Notes: a model not told the origin generated them from the sequence alone. A stretch of DNA of 64,000 bases from Clavibacter michiganensis (GCF_021216655.1 NZ_CP080437.1:1488001-1552000), one strand, 5' to 3'. Shown: positions 8,171-16,302, numbered from the stretch's first letter. Translations and numbers: made by a program.

Positions 8171-9256
8171 ATGCCCGAGCCGGTGGATGCGTGGTGGGCG
8201 CGGCGCCGCTGGTCGCGCGGCCTCGACGTGCCCTACCCGGTGGGCGCCTACCGGGAGGCGTGGGCATCGTTCCCCGTGCTCATCCGGCAGTACCACCCGG
8301 ATCTCAACCGCGGCATCACGCTCACGCAGGTGCCGCCCGCGGCCGACGTGCTCCTCACCTGGCAGTGCGACGTCGGGCACGTGTTCGTCGCGACGCCCGA
8401 GGAGCAGCGGCGGCGGCCGGGCCGCGAGCGCCGCCGCTCGTCGTGGTGCCCGGACTGCGCGGAGGCCGCGGCGCCGCGCACGCCCGTGCTGCCGATGGCC
8501 GACCAGGTGCGGTGGCCCGGGGCGTCGCCGCTGGTGGCGGGGCCGGTGGCGGGAGGATCCGCGTCCGGCGCGTCCGGCGGATCGCCGTCGACGGCCGGCG
8601 GCCCGACGCGTCCCCGGCGCGGCGCGCGCGACGGACGGCCCGCGGTCGGCGGCACGGCCCGCGACCGGCGTGGGAAGGACGGCACCCCGAGCACGGTCGG
8701 GCCCGCCGAGCGACGCGGATCCCCCGCCACGGCCACCACGCCGACCCGCGCCCGCCGATCCCCCGCCGTCTGCGCGAAGACGCCCGACCTCCCCGTCGGC
8801 GAGCCGTTCGCCAGCGCGTGCGCGCCGCCGCCCGCGTCCGCCGTCGAGGAGCGCCTGCGGCAGGATCTGGCCGCGCGCCTGGATCACACGCGCGGCCTCA
8901 ACGCCGTCCGGCTCGCGCGCCCGTTCTTCGAGCACCTGGAGGCGTGGCCCGACATCGTGCTGCCCGAGCTGCGCGTCGCCATCGAGTACGACTCCACCGG
9001 CCGCCACGGCCTCGAGCACGTCGGCCGCCGCGAGGAGGCCGACCGGCGCAAGGACCGCGCGCTGCGGGCGTCCGGATGGGAGGTGATCCGGATCCGCACG
9101 GGCAAGCTGCCGCCCCTCGGGCCGTACGACCTGTGCGTCTCGGGCCTCACCCGAGGCACGGTCGACCAGCTCCTCGACCGGCTCCGCGAGATCCGCGGGC
9201 CGCTGTTCGTGGACGCCTACCTGCGGGCGGCACCGCCGTCGGCCGCAGCCGGATGA
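8171..9256 (+). CDS. Zinc-ribbon protein with C-terminal Vsr/DUF559-like nuclease fold
   Basis: A 361-residue protein. The N-terminal part (about 30-110) reads YHPDLNRGI, then LTWQCDVGHVFVATP and WCPDCAEAA: a W-x-C-x3-GH ... C-P-x-C zinc-ribbon of the DUF4379 type. A Gly/Pro/Arg-rich low-complexity stretch (about 115-215) links it to a C-terminal domain (about 220-350). There VEERLRQDLAARLDH, LPELRVAIEYDSTGRHG and ADRRKDRALRASGWEVIRIR give the E...D/E-Y-D...R-K-D-x-x-L-x-x-x-G-W pattern of very-short-patch-repair-like (DUF559/REase-like) nucleases. I infer DNA binding and possibly cleavage; the biological role is unknown. It converges on a second zinc-ribbon nuclease-fold gene. Confidence 0.72.
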   Translation: MPEPVDAWWARRRWSRGLDVPYPVGAYREAWASFPVLIRQYHPDLNRGITLTQVPPAADVLLTWQCDVGHVFVATPEEQRRRPGRERRRSSWCPDCAEAAAPRTPVLPMADQVRWPGASPLVAGPVAGGSASGASGGSPSTAGGPTRPRRGARDGRPAVGGTARDRRGKDGTPSTVGPAERRGSPATATTPTRARRSPAVCAKTPDLPVGEPFASACAPPPASAVEERLRQDLAARLDHTRGLNAVRLARPFFEHLEAWPDIVLPELRVAIEYDSTGRHGLEHVGRREEADRRKDRALRASGWEVIRIRTGKLPPLGPYDLCVSGLTRGTVDQLLDRLREIRGPLFVDAYLRAAPPSAAAG

Positions 9257-9274
9257 TCCGTGCGCCCGCCCGCC

Positions 9275-9838
9275 TCAGCTGACCCGCAGCGCCAGCGCCT
9301 CGCTCCGCCAGCGCGCGAGGAGCTCCCACGGATCCGGCTGCCCCGCGGCGAGCGCGGCCACGTGCCCCCGCAGCTCCGCGTCGAGCTCGAACCACTCGGT
9401 GCGGTCGTAGCGCTGTCGCGCGAACTCCGCGTGTCGCGCCCGCTCCACCGCCCGGCCGCCGCGCTCGAATGCGAGCAGCTCGTCGTGCCGCAGCGTGCCC
9501 AGCCGCTGCCGCGGGTTCGCGCTGGTGCCGATCTTCAGCCGGTCGCCGAAGCGGATGTAGTAGACGACGTCGACGCGCGGCGGCGCCAGCTCGCCGTCCG
9601 GGTGGTCGCCGTGCCGCCACTCGCACACCGCGCACAGCCAGCCCGACGGGTACCGGACGCCGAGGCGTGATCCGCAGGCCGGGCAGGGCGACGGCAGCAC
9701 GTCCTCGACGCCGTGCTCGCGCTCCGCCCACGCGGCCGCGCCCACGAGGTGCACGGCGCACAGCGGCACGGGTGCGCCGGGTTCAGCCGCCGCGTCGCAG
9801 CCCTCGGCGCGGCACGGGGCGGATCCGGTCGACGTCAT
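9275..9838 (-). CDS. Zinc-ribbon T5orf172/Mug113-like GIY-YIG domain protein
   Basis: A 187-residue protein. Residues about 50-75 contain CPACGSRLG and CAVCEWRH, a four-cysteine zinc ribbon; earlier CRAEGCDAAAEPGAPVPLC then AVHLVG forms another Cys/His cluster. Residues about 88-155 resemble the T5orf172 subgroup of GIY-YIG endonucleases: VDVVYYIRFGDRLKIGTSANPRQRL gives the paired tyrosines, K-I-G and the arginine, and RAVERARHAEFARQR followed by TEWFEL gives the conserved Glu/His and W-F. This points to a metal-dependent nuclease or a DNA-binding relative. TAGCGT lies 6 nt before the ATG at 9836-9838. Function in the cell is unknown; its neighbour is another putative zinc-ribbon nuclease. 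Confidence 0.75.
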   Translation of the reverse strand: MTSTGSAPCRAEGCDAAAEPGAPVPLCAVHLVGAAAWAEREHGVEDVLPSPCPACGSRLGVRYPSGWLCAVCEWRHGDHPDGELAPPRVDVVYYIRFGDRLKIGTSANPRQRLGTLRHDELLAFERGGRAVERARHAEFARQRYDRTEWFELDAELRGHVAALAAGQPDPWELLARWRSEALALRVS

Positions 9839-9844
9839 GCCCCG

Positions 9845-9850
9845 ACGCTA
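9845..9850 (-). promoter_or_regulatory. Near-start -10 box (TAGCGT) of the T5orf172-like gene
   Basis: TAGCGT on the minus strand, 6 nt before the ATG at 9838; identical to the box in front of the facing zinc-ribbon gene at 8171. Confidence 0.5.
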
Positions 9851-9896
9851 TGCGCGGGCGCCGACACCGGATCCCGGACCGGCGGTCCGGACGGCC

Positions 9897-10301
9897 TCAG
9901 CGCGCCGCCCGCACGACGACGGGCGCCTGGTCCTCGAGGCCGCGGCGGAGCTCGACCGAGGTCCACGGCACGGGGGCGTCGGCGAAGATCGGCTCGAGCA
10001 CCTCCCACATGATGCGGCGGTCCGGGCCGACGAAGTAGACGTCGTAGGAGTCCTCGCCGAACTCGTTGCCGTCGATCCATCCGGCCTGGAGCAGCTGGAG
10101 GGCGTCGTCGCCCGCGATCTCGGTCGCGGCCAGCGACTCGAACGCCTCGTACGCGGTCGCCGCCTCGCCGGCCTCGAAGCGCAGCACGACCCAGTCGTCG
10201 GGCTCGTCCTCGCGGGTCCAGGGCCGTGCGACCGCGACGATCGCCATGGTCAGGCCGGTGATGATCCCGGCGAGGAGGAGCGCCCGGATGCGCGGCGTCA
10301 T
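9897..10301 (-). CDS. Hypothetical membrane-anchored protein
   Basis: A 134-residue protein with a basic N terminus and one hydrophobic helix (residues about 6-26, RALLLAGIITGLTMAIVAVA), then an acidic soluble domain. The rest (DDWVVLRFEAGEAATAYEAF, then AGDDALQLLQAGWIDGNEFG and DVYFVGPDRRIMWEVLEPIF) looks like a compact alpha/beta domain, facing outside if the helix is an uncleaved signal anchor. I do not recognise the family. The ATG at 10299-10301 was chosen because the hydrophobic helix begins right after it; a much longer open frame upstream on this strand is a shadow. Confidence 0.6.
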   Translation of the reverse strand: MTPRIRALLLAGIITGLTMAIVAVARPWTREDEPDDWVVLRFEAGEAATAYEAFESLAATEIAGDDALQLLQAGWIDGNEFGEDSYDVYFVGPDRRIMWEVLEPIFADAPVPWTSVELRRGLEDQAPVVVRAAR

Positions 10302-10523
10302 GGCCGCGCCCGCCCGGTGTCGGCTGCTGCGTCCACGCGACCTCCCCGTCCCGGGCGTCCGCCGCGGGGCGACGGAGACACCCCGTCCAGTATGGCCGGA
10401 TGCCGCCCAAGTGACGATCGTCTGGCGACCGTGGACCGGGAACGATCCTGGTCGATACGTTCTCCCCACGAGCACGCGGCCCCGCCGGGGCCTGCTTCCC
10501 CACCGCTCCGTCAGAGGAGCACC

Positions 10524-10946
10524 GTGGTCGACCGCAGCACGCACGAGCAGATCATCACCGCCATGACGCAGGTGTTCGACCTGATGGACGGCGCCACCCT
10601 GGAGGTCTGGGACGGGCTGACGGGCCTGCAGATCCAGCTGCTGCGGGTCGTCGCGACGGACATGCGGGTGGACCGCCAATCGCTCTCGACCTGGACGCGC
10701 ACCTCGCGGGCCGCTCTCGTGCCGAGCCTCGGCGCGCTGCTGCAGCGGGGGATCCTCGCGGAGGAGCCGGACGACGAGGGGGTGCGCCTGGTCGTCGGGA
10801 CCGCCGGTCGCGAGCTGCTCGAGCGCGTGCTCCGGGCTCGCGCCGAGTGGATCCGCGAGGCGTGCACGGCCGCGGCACCCGCCGTCGACGACGCCGAGCT
10901 GCAGCGCATCGTGGGCATCCTGCGGCGCATCGCCGACGGCACCTGA
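10524..10946 (+). CDS. Small MarR-like winged-helix protein
   Basis: A 140-residue protein starting at GTG (VVDRSTHEQIITAMTQVFDL) with GAGGAG 5-10 nt upstream. The helical pattern with LQIQLLRVVATDMRVDRQSLSTW, ALVPSLGALLQRGILAEEP and VRLVVGTAGRELLERVLRAR follows the MarR plan: a recognition helix, 'sL..L...GiL....' wing with Asp/Glu, then T-x-x-G-x-x-L-L-x-x-V. It most likely is a DNA-binding regulator, although the usual N-terminal dimerisation helix is short. It sits just upstream of the permease-Usp pair on the same strand (72-nt gap) and could control it; that is inference. Confidence 0.6.
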   Translation: MVDRSTHEQIITAMTQVFDLMDGATLEVWDGLTGLQIQLLRVVATDMRVDRQSLSTWTRTSRAALVPSLGALLQRGILAEEPDDEGVRLVVGTAGRELLERVLRARAEWIREACTAAAPAVDDAELQRIVGILRRIADGT

Positions 10947-11006
10947 CCCGGGGTACCACGCGACCGCCGCCGATCCCGCCCCCTCGACCCCTCGCCACCG
11001 CGCCCC

Positions 11007-11012
11007 TAGTGT
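11007..11012 (+). promoter_or_regulatory. Near-start -10 box (TAGTGT) of the permease-Usp operon
   Basis: TAGTGT ends 6 nt before ATG 11019. The intervening GGGGAA could also act as a weak Shine-Dalgarno if transcription starts further upstream. Confidence 0.45.
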
Positions 11013-11018
11013 GGGGAA

Positions 11019-12485
11019 ATGGCGAATCCCATCGAGGCCCAGGCACCTCCGAGATCCCAGCTGAAGCGCTCCATCACGGTCAAGCAGCTGTACTTCTACG
11101 TGGTCGGCGACGTCCTCGGATCCGGCATCTACGTACTCGTCGGCCTGGTCGCCGCGGCCGTGGGCGGCGCGTTCTGGATGGCATTCCTCGTGGGCGTCTC
11201 CATCGCGACCATCACGGGCCTCGCCTACGCGGAGCTCGTCACGAAGTACCCGCAGGCCGCCGGCGCCTCGCTCTACATCAACAAGGCGTTCCGCAGCCCG
11301 GTGCTCACGTTCTTCATCACCATCTGCATGCTCAGCGCCAACATGGCCGCCGTCGGATCCCTCGCGGCAGGCTTCGTCCGCTACCTCAGCGACCTCATCG
11401 GCCTGCCCGAGTCCGCGATCTGGGCGACCACCGGCATCGCCGTCGCGTTCGTCGCCGTCATCACGGCCATCAACCTCATCGGCATCAGCGAGTCGGTCGT
11501 CGCGAACGTGATCATGACGTTCGTCGAGATCAGCGGCCTCATCATCGTGGTCGCCATCGGTGTGATCGCGCTGGTCGAGGGCGTGGGCGACCCCGCCGTG
11601 CTGCTGCAGTTCCAGGTCGAGGGCGGTCCCGGATCCGCGGTGCTGGCCGTGCTCGCCGGCGTCTCGCTCGCCTTCTTCGCCATGGCCGGCTTCGAGAACG
11701 CGGCCAACGTGGCCGAGGAGACCATCGACCCGTCGCGCGCGTTCCCCCGCGCGCTCATCGGCGGCATGATGACCGCCGGCATCGTCTACGTGCTCGTCTC
11801 GATGGCCGCGGCCCTCGCCGTGCCGATCGACGCGCTGGCCGGCAACACGCTCCTCGAGGTCGTGCGCGCCGACCTCTTCTTCATCCCCGCGGCCGTGATG
11901 CTCGTGATCTTCGGCCTCATCGCCATGGTCGCCATCAGCAACACCGCGCTCGTGACCGTGGTGGCCCAGTCGCGGATCCTGTTCGGCATGGCCCGTGAGA
12001 ACGTCGTCCCGGCGATCTTCGCGAAGGTGCACCCGGCCCGCCGCAGCCCGTACGTGGCGCTGATCTTCGGCGGCGCGGTGGTGGCCTCGCTCCTCATCAT
12101 CGGCGCGGCGATCCGCTCCAGCCAGGCCGGCATCCCCGAGGACGAGCGGCTCGACATCGTCGACCGCCTCGCGACCATCACGGTCGTGTTCCTCCTCTTC
12201 ATCTACGCGCTCGTGATCGTCGCGTGCCTGAAGCTCCGCGGCCACGACGAGCGCGACGACACGTACCGCGCGAACACGCCGCTGCTCGTCGTCGGGATCA
12301 TCGGCAACGTCGCCGTTCTGATCTACACGCTCGTCGACGACCCCGGGGCGCTGTTCTGGGTCGGCGGTCTGCTCGCGCTGGGGCTCGTGCTGTACCTCGC
12401 GCAACGGACCTTCGGCGCGAAGAAGCCGGACCTGGAGGCCGCGGCGGGCGTCGCCGCGGCCGGACCCACGGACAGGGAGGTCTGA
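11019..12485 (+). CDS. APC-superfamily amino acid permease
   Basis: A 488-residue integral membrane protein with about 12 hydrophobic helices. The first helix carries YFYVVGDVLGSGIYVLVGLV, the glycine-rich unwound substrate-binding segment of APC transporters. Other typical blocks are LAYAELVTKYPQAAGASLYI (helix 2-3), SLAFFAMAGFENAANVAEET (helix 6) and SRILFGMARENVVPAIFAKVHP (helix 8 region). It should import an amino acid or amine by proton or ion coupling; the substrate cannot be read from sequence. The universal stress gene begins only 3 nt after its stop, so they form an operon. Confidence 0.9.
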   Translation: MANPIEAQAPPRSQLKRSITVKQLYFYVVGDVLGSGIYVLVGLVAAAVGGAFWMAFLVGVSIATITGLAYAELVTKYPQAAGASLYINKAFRSPVLTFFITICMLSANMAAVGSLAAGFVRYLSDLIGLPESAIWATTGIAVAFVAVITAINLIGISESVVANVIMTFVEISGLIIVVAIGVIALVEGVGDPAVLLQFQVEGGPGSAVLAVLAGVSLAFFAMAGFENAANVAEETIDPSRAFPRALIGGMMTAGIVYVLVSMAAALAVPIDALAGNTLLEVVRADLFFIPAAVMLVIFGLIAMVAISNTALVTVVAQSRILFGMARENVVPAIFAKVHPARRSPYVALIFGGAVVASLLIIGAAIRSSQAGIPEDERLDIVDRLATITVVFLLFIYALVIVACLKLRGHDERDDTYRANTPLLVVGIIGNVAVLIYTLVDDPGALFWVGGLLALGLVLYLAQRTFGAKKPDLEAAAGVAAAGPTDREV

Positions 12486-12488
12486 CCC

Positions 12489-12938
12489 GTGCACGTCATC
12501 GTCACCACCGACGGATCCCAGGCATCGCTCCAGGCGGCCCGCCAGTTCCAGGTGATCGCGGACTCCCGCGAGATCACCGAGGTCACCGTGCTCGCGGTCG
12601 TGAGCCCCTACGCGGCCGCGCCGTTCGCGAACGAGCTCGGCCCGCGCCGCGCGACAGGCCAGACCGAGCTCAGCTACCGCCGCGACGCAGAGGCCGCCGT
12701 CGACACGGTCGCGGCGGTCTTCGACGGGTGGGGCCCGACCATCCACCACGACGTGCGCAGCGGCTCCCCCGCCACCGAGATCATCCGCGCCGCCGAGGAC
12801 CTCTCCGCCGGCCTGATCTCCATGGCTGCCGGCAGCCGCGGCCTCACCGCGACGATCCTCCTCGGCAGCACCGCGTCGCGGGTGCAGCACTCGGCGCCGT
12901 GCCCGGTGCTGATCTGCCGGCCGACGGTGCGGGGGTAG
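12489..12938 (+). CDS. Universal stress protein (UspA family)
   Basis: A 149-residue single-domain Usp starting at GTG. It has the N-terminal strand MHVIVTTDGSQAS with the conserved Asp, and the C-terminal ATP-binding loop ATILLGSTASRVQHSAPCPVLICRP, matching G-2x-G-9x-G(S/T)-type UspA nucleotide-binding signature (G-S-R-G then LGSTA). Such proteins respond to starvation or membrane stress. Its coupling to the preceding permease suggests a regulatory role for transport, as seen with other transporter-Usp pairs. It converges on the thioredoxin-like gene with a 10-nt gap. Confidence 0.9.
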   Translation: MHVIVTTDGSQASLQAARQFQVIADSREITEVTVLAVVSPYAAAPFANELGPRRATGQTELSYRRDAEAAVDTVAAVFDGWGPTIHHDVRSGSPATEIIRAAEDLSAGLISMAAGSRGLTATILLGSTASRVQHSAPCPVLICRPTVRG

Positions 12939-12948
12939 CGCGTCTGGT

Positions 12949-13545
12949 CTAGGCGGGCGGCGTCGCCGCGGCCGTCGCGATCAGCGTCGTGAGCGTGCTC
13001 GGGTCGACGAGCCCGAGGATCCGTGCGCTCACACGCCCCTCCGGATCGAGCACGATGGTCGACGGCGTGGCATTAGGTGCTGTCCTGTCCGCGAACGCCA
13101 ACTGCACGCTGTTGTCCTCCACGTCGAGCACGGTGTCATACGGGACGCCGAACGTGCGGACGAAGGCATCGGCGTTGGCAGCCGAGTCCCTGGTATTCAC
13201 GCCCAAGAACGCCGCCGTGTCCGTCGTCGCCTCGCTCACCTTGTTCAGGTCCTTTGCCTCGAGGCGGCACGGACCGCACTCGGCGTACCAGAAGTTGACG
13301 ACGAGGACCTTCCCGCGGAACTGCTCAGCGGTCACGGTCGTGCCAGCTGTGTCGTCTGAGGCGAACGTCACGGGCTCGCCTCGATCTTCGACGCTGAACT
13401 CCGTGACCCGCCCGTCTCCGGAGATGTATCCCTTGCCGTCCCCAGAACGGAACTGTTGCGCGAGGTCATCAGATGCAGTGCACCCGCTGAGGGCCGCCAC
13501 AAGCACGAGAGCGCCGGCGAGGAGGGACGCAGGTCGAAGAACCAC
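12949..13545 (-). CDS. TlpA/ResA-like thioredoxin lipoprotein
   Basis: A 198-residue exported thiol-disulfide protein. The N terminus has a hydrophobic stretch and lipobox LSGC (about residues 19-22), so it should be lipid-anchored outside the membrane. The thioredoxin fold of the AhpC/TlpA type follows: KVLVVNFWYAECGPCRLEAK contains the redox motif CGPC, then FLGVNTRD and PNATPSTIVLDPEGRV, where the cis-proline TP is the TlpA hallmark. It is likely a reductant for cytochrome c or other exported cysteines. The GTG at 13543-13545 has TACACT 6 nt upstream. GC content is visibly lower than in the flanking genes. Confidence 0.88.
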   Translation of the reverse strand: MVLRPASLLAGALVLVAALSGCTASDDLAQQFRSGDGKGYISGDGRVTEFSVEDRGEPVTFASDDTAGTTVTAEQFRGKVLVVNFWYAECGPCRLEAKDLNKVSEATTDTAAFLGVNTRDSAANADAFVRTFGVPYDTVLDVEDNSVQLAFADRTAPNATPSTIVLDPEGRVSARILGLVDPSTLTTLIATAAATPPA

Positions 13546-13551
13546 CGGATC

Positions 13552-13557
13552 AGTGTA
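13552..13557 (-). promoter_or_regulatory. Near-start -10 box (TACACT) of the TlpA-like gene
   Basis: TACACT on the minus strand, 6 nt before the GTG start at 13545; no Shine-Dalgarno is present. Confidence 0.5.
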
Positions 13558-13690
13558 GGTCGGGAAGCGCCGGGCGACAGCCGCACCTCGAACTCAGAGC
13601 CTGTTCATGGTATGCGCTCGTTAGTCCGCAGGCTGCTCGGCTTCGCCGCAAGCCCGGCTAGGGCCGTCAGCAACGAGAGAAGGAGTAGCC

Positions 13691-14137
13691 ATGCGTACTC
13701 GATTCATCAACGGAGCCGCGATCGGAGCGGGTGCCTGCCTGGTCGGCGCGCTCTTGAGCGCGCCCACAGCGGCCAACGCGGCGGCAGCCCATGCCGACAG
13801 CGTCGGCACGTGCACGACCGTCCGTGCCTTCAGCGCCCCGGCGGGTAAGACTTACACGGCGCCGACTACCGCCAGCGGCAGCCGTGACTGCCGGCTCGAG
13901 ATCGGCAACCAAAGCCCCGCTGTGACGAGGCTCCAGCAGGAGCTGAAGGATGGCTGTGACAGCGCACCGCAGGACATCGCGGTCGATGGGCAGTTCGGAC
14001 GCGCGACCAAGGCGGCCCTCCAGAGCGCGCAGAGCACCCTCGGCATCACCGCGGATGGCATCTATGGAAGCCAGACGGCGTCGAAATTCGCATGGCTGAC
14101 GACGGACGGGAAGCTCTGCTACACGCCAGGAATCTGA
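13691..14137 (+). CDS. Small secreted peptidoglycan-binding domain protein
   Basis: A 148-residue protein with RBS GAAGGAG before ATG 13691. Residues 1-35 are a signal peptide (RFINGAAIGAGACLVGALL then APTAANAAAAH). The mature part has paired cysteines (TCTT, RDCRLE, GCDSAP, LCYTPGI) and a PG_binding_1 repeat at about 75-135: SPAVTRLQQELKDG, then AVDGQFGRATKAALQSAQ and LGITADGIYGSQTA, the double 'DG.fG..T..al...Q' signature. With no catalytic domain it may bind the cell wall or modulate a wall enzyme. Base composition is a little lower in GC than the core genes, as in its neighbour. A good hairpin terminator follows. Confidence 0.87.
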   Translation: MRTRFINGAAIGAGACLVGALLSAPTAANAAAAHADSVGTCTTVRAFSAPAGKTYTAPTTASGSRDCRLEIGNQSPAVTRLQQELKDGCDSAPQDIAVDGQFGRATKAALQSAQSTLGITADGIYGSQTASKFAWLTTDGKLCYTPGI

Positions 14138-14156
14138 AAGCGCACATCGAAAGCCA

Positions 14157-14183
14157 TGGCCCGAACGCAAGGCGTTCGGGCCA
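14157..14183 (+). terminator. Hairpin terminator after the peptidoglycan-binding gene
   Basis: A perfect 12-bp stem (TGGCCCGAACGC and its complement) with a 3-nt loop lies 20 nt after the stop codon and 10 nt before the convergent DUF2510 gene end. It could serve both strands. Confidence 0.7.
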
Positions 14184-14192
14184 CGGCCCATG

Positions 14193-14591
14193 TCATGGCT
14201 CGATCGCCTCGAACACCATCGTCGCCTGGATGCGGTCGCCTCCGCCGAGCCCCTTGCTGCCCGACACAGCCGTCGAGATGGTGTGCAGCCGGTAGCCGCG
14301 AGCCGCCTGCGCGTTGATCGCGTTCTCCAGCTCGGTGAGGTTGCCGGATCCGGTGCCCCACACCTTCTCCTTCAGGATGGTCTGAAGGACCACGTAGCTC
14401 TTGCCGCGCTTCCGCGGAGCTGCATCTGTCGTCGTCGCGGCTGCTGCTCCGGCGGAGACGGGTGTAACCGCCGACGCGCCATAGCCCGGAGGCGGCGAAG
14501 GCTGCACCGTCTCCGTCCAGCGCGTGCCGTCCCACCAGCGCATGGTCCCTGAACCGTCGTCGTACCAACCGGCCTGCGTCTCAGCTGCCAT
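14193..14591 (-). CDS. DUF2510 plus DUF4177-like small protein
   Basis: A 132-residue protein starting MAAETQAGWYDDGSGTMRWW, where W-Y-D-D-G ... RWWDGTRWTE is the DUF2510 tryptophan-rich signature (residues about 9-30). After a Pro/Ala linker, residues about 68-130 (KSYVVLQTILKEKVWG, then LTELENAINAQAARGYRLHT) match the DUF4177 pattern, a small domain often found in Gram-positive proteins of unknown function. No signal peptide or membrane helix is seen. The start ATG (14589-14591) is preceded by GAGGCGAGACG. Confidence 0.8.
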   Translation of the reverse strand: MAAETQAGWYDDGSGTMRWWDGTRWTETVQPSPPPGYGASAVTPVSAGAAAATTTDAAPRKRGKSYVVLQTILKEKVWGTGSGNLTELENAINAQAARGYRLHTISTAVSGSKGLGGGDRIQATMVFEAIEP

Positions 14592-14845
14592 CGTCTCGCC
14601 TCTCGTCGTGTGACCCTCCGGCCATCGTGCTCCCGGGGAAGGCGGCCGGCTCATCCGCGGGCGGTCGGTAGCGCAGCACCGCCGGCGGCCCACCACGCCC
14701 ACCGCCCGAATGTAAAGCCCTTGTGAACAGTTCGCGGTCGGGTCGATAGCGTGCGTATCGTGCTCAGCACCTCCCGGCCCGACGCGTCGCCGGCCGACCG
14801 GGAGGATCCCCCCACCGGAGAACGCCGACCCCCTCGGAGGCATCC

Positions 14846-16258
14846 ATGGCATCCGCGCCCCAGCTGCACAAGAGCCTCACGCAGAGGCAGCTCACCATGA
14901 TCGCGATCGGCGGCGTCATCGGCGCCGGCCTGTTCGTGGGCTCCGGGGTGGTGATCAACGGCGCGGGCCCGGGCGCGTTCCTCACCTACGCGATCTCCGG
15001 CGTGCTGATCATCCTGGTGATGCGGATGCTCGGCGAGATGGCGACCGCGAACCCCAGCACCGGATCCTTCGCCGACTACGCGCGGCACGCGCTCGGCGGC
15101 TGGGCCGGGTTCTCGATGGGCTGGCTCTACTGGTACTTCTGGGTCATCGTCGTCGGCTTCGAGGCGGTCGCCGGTGCGAAGGCCCTCACCTACTGGTTCG
15201 ACGCGCCGCTCTGGCTCCTCTCCCTCGGCCTCATGGCGCTGATGACCGCCACCAACCTCATCTCCGTCGGCGCGTTCGGCGAGTTCGAGTACTGGTTCGC
15301 GGGGATCAAGGTGGCGGCGATCATCCTGTTCCTCGGCCTCGGCAGCCTCTACGTCCTGGGCATCTGGCCGGGCCGCTCGCTCGACTTCTCGAACCTCGTC
15401 GTGCACGGCGGCTTCTTCCCGAACGGCGTCGGCGCGATCTTCTCCTCGGTCGTCGTCGTGATCTTCTCCATGGTCGGCGCGGAGATCGCGACCATCGCGG
15501 CCGCGGAGTCGAAGGACCCGGCGAAGGCGATCCGGAAGTCCACCAACTCCGTGATCCTCCGCATCTCGCTGTTCTTCGTCGGCTCGCTGTTCCTGCTCGC
15601 CGTGATCCTCCCGTGGGATTCCACGGAGCTCGGCGCCTCGCCGTTCGTGAGCGCATTCGACCGCATGGGCATCCCGTTCGCCGGCGACGTGATGAACGCG
15701 GTCGTCCTCACGGCCGTGCTCTCGTGCCTGAATTCCGGCCTCTACACGGCGAGCCGCATGCTCTTCGTGCTCGCGGCGCGGCGGGAGGCGCCCGCGCGGC
15801 TGGTCAAGGTGACGGAACGCGGAGTGCCGCGCGCCGCGATCCTGCTCTCGTCGGTCGTCGGCTTCCTCTGCGTGATCGCGGCCGCCGTCTCCCCCGACAC
15901 CGTCTTCCTGTTCCTGCTCAACTCCTCCGGCGCGATCATCCTGTTCGTCTACCTGCTGATCTCGATCTCGCAGATCGTCCTGCGCCGCCGGAGCGGATCC
16001 GCCGGCCTGCCGGTCAAGATGTGGCTGTTCCCGGGCCTCTCGATCGTCACGGTCGTCGGGATCCTCGCGGTGCTCGCGCAGATGGCGCTGGATCCCGAGA
16101 TCCGCCCGCAGCTCGTGCTGAGCCTGGTCGCGTGGGCGGTGGTGCTCGTGCTCTACGTGGTGACGAAGGCGCGGGGCGGGTCGGTGGATCCGGTGGCGAC
16201 GTCTGATGCGGAGGAGGCGGCCGCCGCGCCCGCGGTCCCGGTGCCCGACGCCCGGTGA
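14846..16258 (+). CDS. Amino acid permease, AAT/GabP-like
   Basis: A 470-residue permease with about 12 membrane helices. It begins LHKSLTQRQLTMIAIGGVIGAGLFVGSGVV, the canonical AAT-family first helix. GPGAFLTYAISGVLIILVMRMLGEMA and NPSTGSFADYARHALGGWAGF are the expected helix 2-3 loop, and VVVIFSMVGAEIATIAAAESKDP matches helix 6 of the GabP/AnsP/ProY branch. It imports an amino acid or gamma-aminobutyrate by proton symport. In the 254-nt leader (14592-14845) TTGTGA (14721-14726) and TAGCGT (14747-14752) may form the promoter, leaving a leader of about 85 nt. Confidence 0.92.
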   Translation: MASAPQLHKSLTQRQLTMIAIGGVIGAGLFVGSGVVINGAGPGAFLTYAISGVLIILVMRMLGEMATANPSTGSFADYARHALGGWAGFSMGWLYWYFWVIVVGFEAVAGAKALTYWFDAPLWLLSLGLMALMTATNLISVGAFGEFEYWFAGIKVAAIILFLGLGSLYVLGIWPGRSLDFSNLVVHGGFFPNGVGAIFSSVVVVIFSMVGAEIATIAAAESKDPAKAIRKSTNSVILRISLFFVGSLFLLAVILPWDSTELGASPFVSAFDRMGIPFAGDVMNAVVLTAVLSCLNSGLYTASRMLFVLAARREAPARLVKVTERGVPRAAILLSSVVGFLCVIAAAVSPDTVFLFLLNSSGAIILFVYLLISISQIVLRRRSGSAGLPVKMWLFPGLSIVTVVGILAVLAQMALDPEIRPQLVLSLVAWAVVLVLYVVTKARGGSVDPVATSDAEEAAAAPAVPVPDAR

Positions 16259-16296
16259 GCGCGGCGGCCGGCCGGTGACCGCCGGGGCCGGCTGAT

Positions 16297-16302
16297 TAGG
16301 CT
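16297..16302 (+). promoter_or_regulatory. Near-start -10 box (TAGGCT) of the phosphomutase-like gene
   Basis: TAGGCT ends 6 nt before ATG 16309, with no Shine-Dalgarno between. Confidence 0.5.

Noticed and set aside
9897..12890. A 997-codon open frame on the minus strand across the permease-Usp region
   Set aside because: It is a shadow of high-GC coding on the plus strand: its translation is Arg/Asp/Glu/Gly/His-rich low complexity except at the last 134 codons, which are the real gene (9897-10301).
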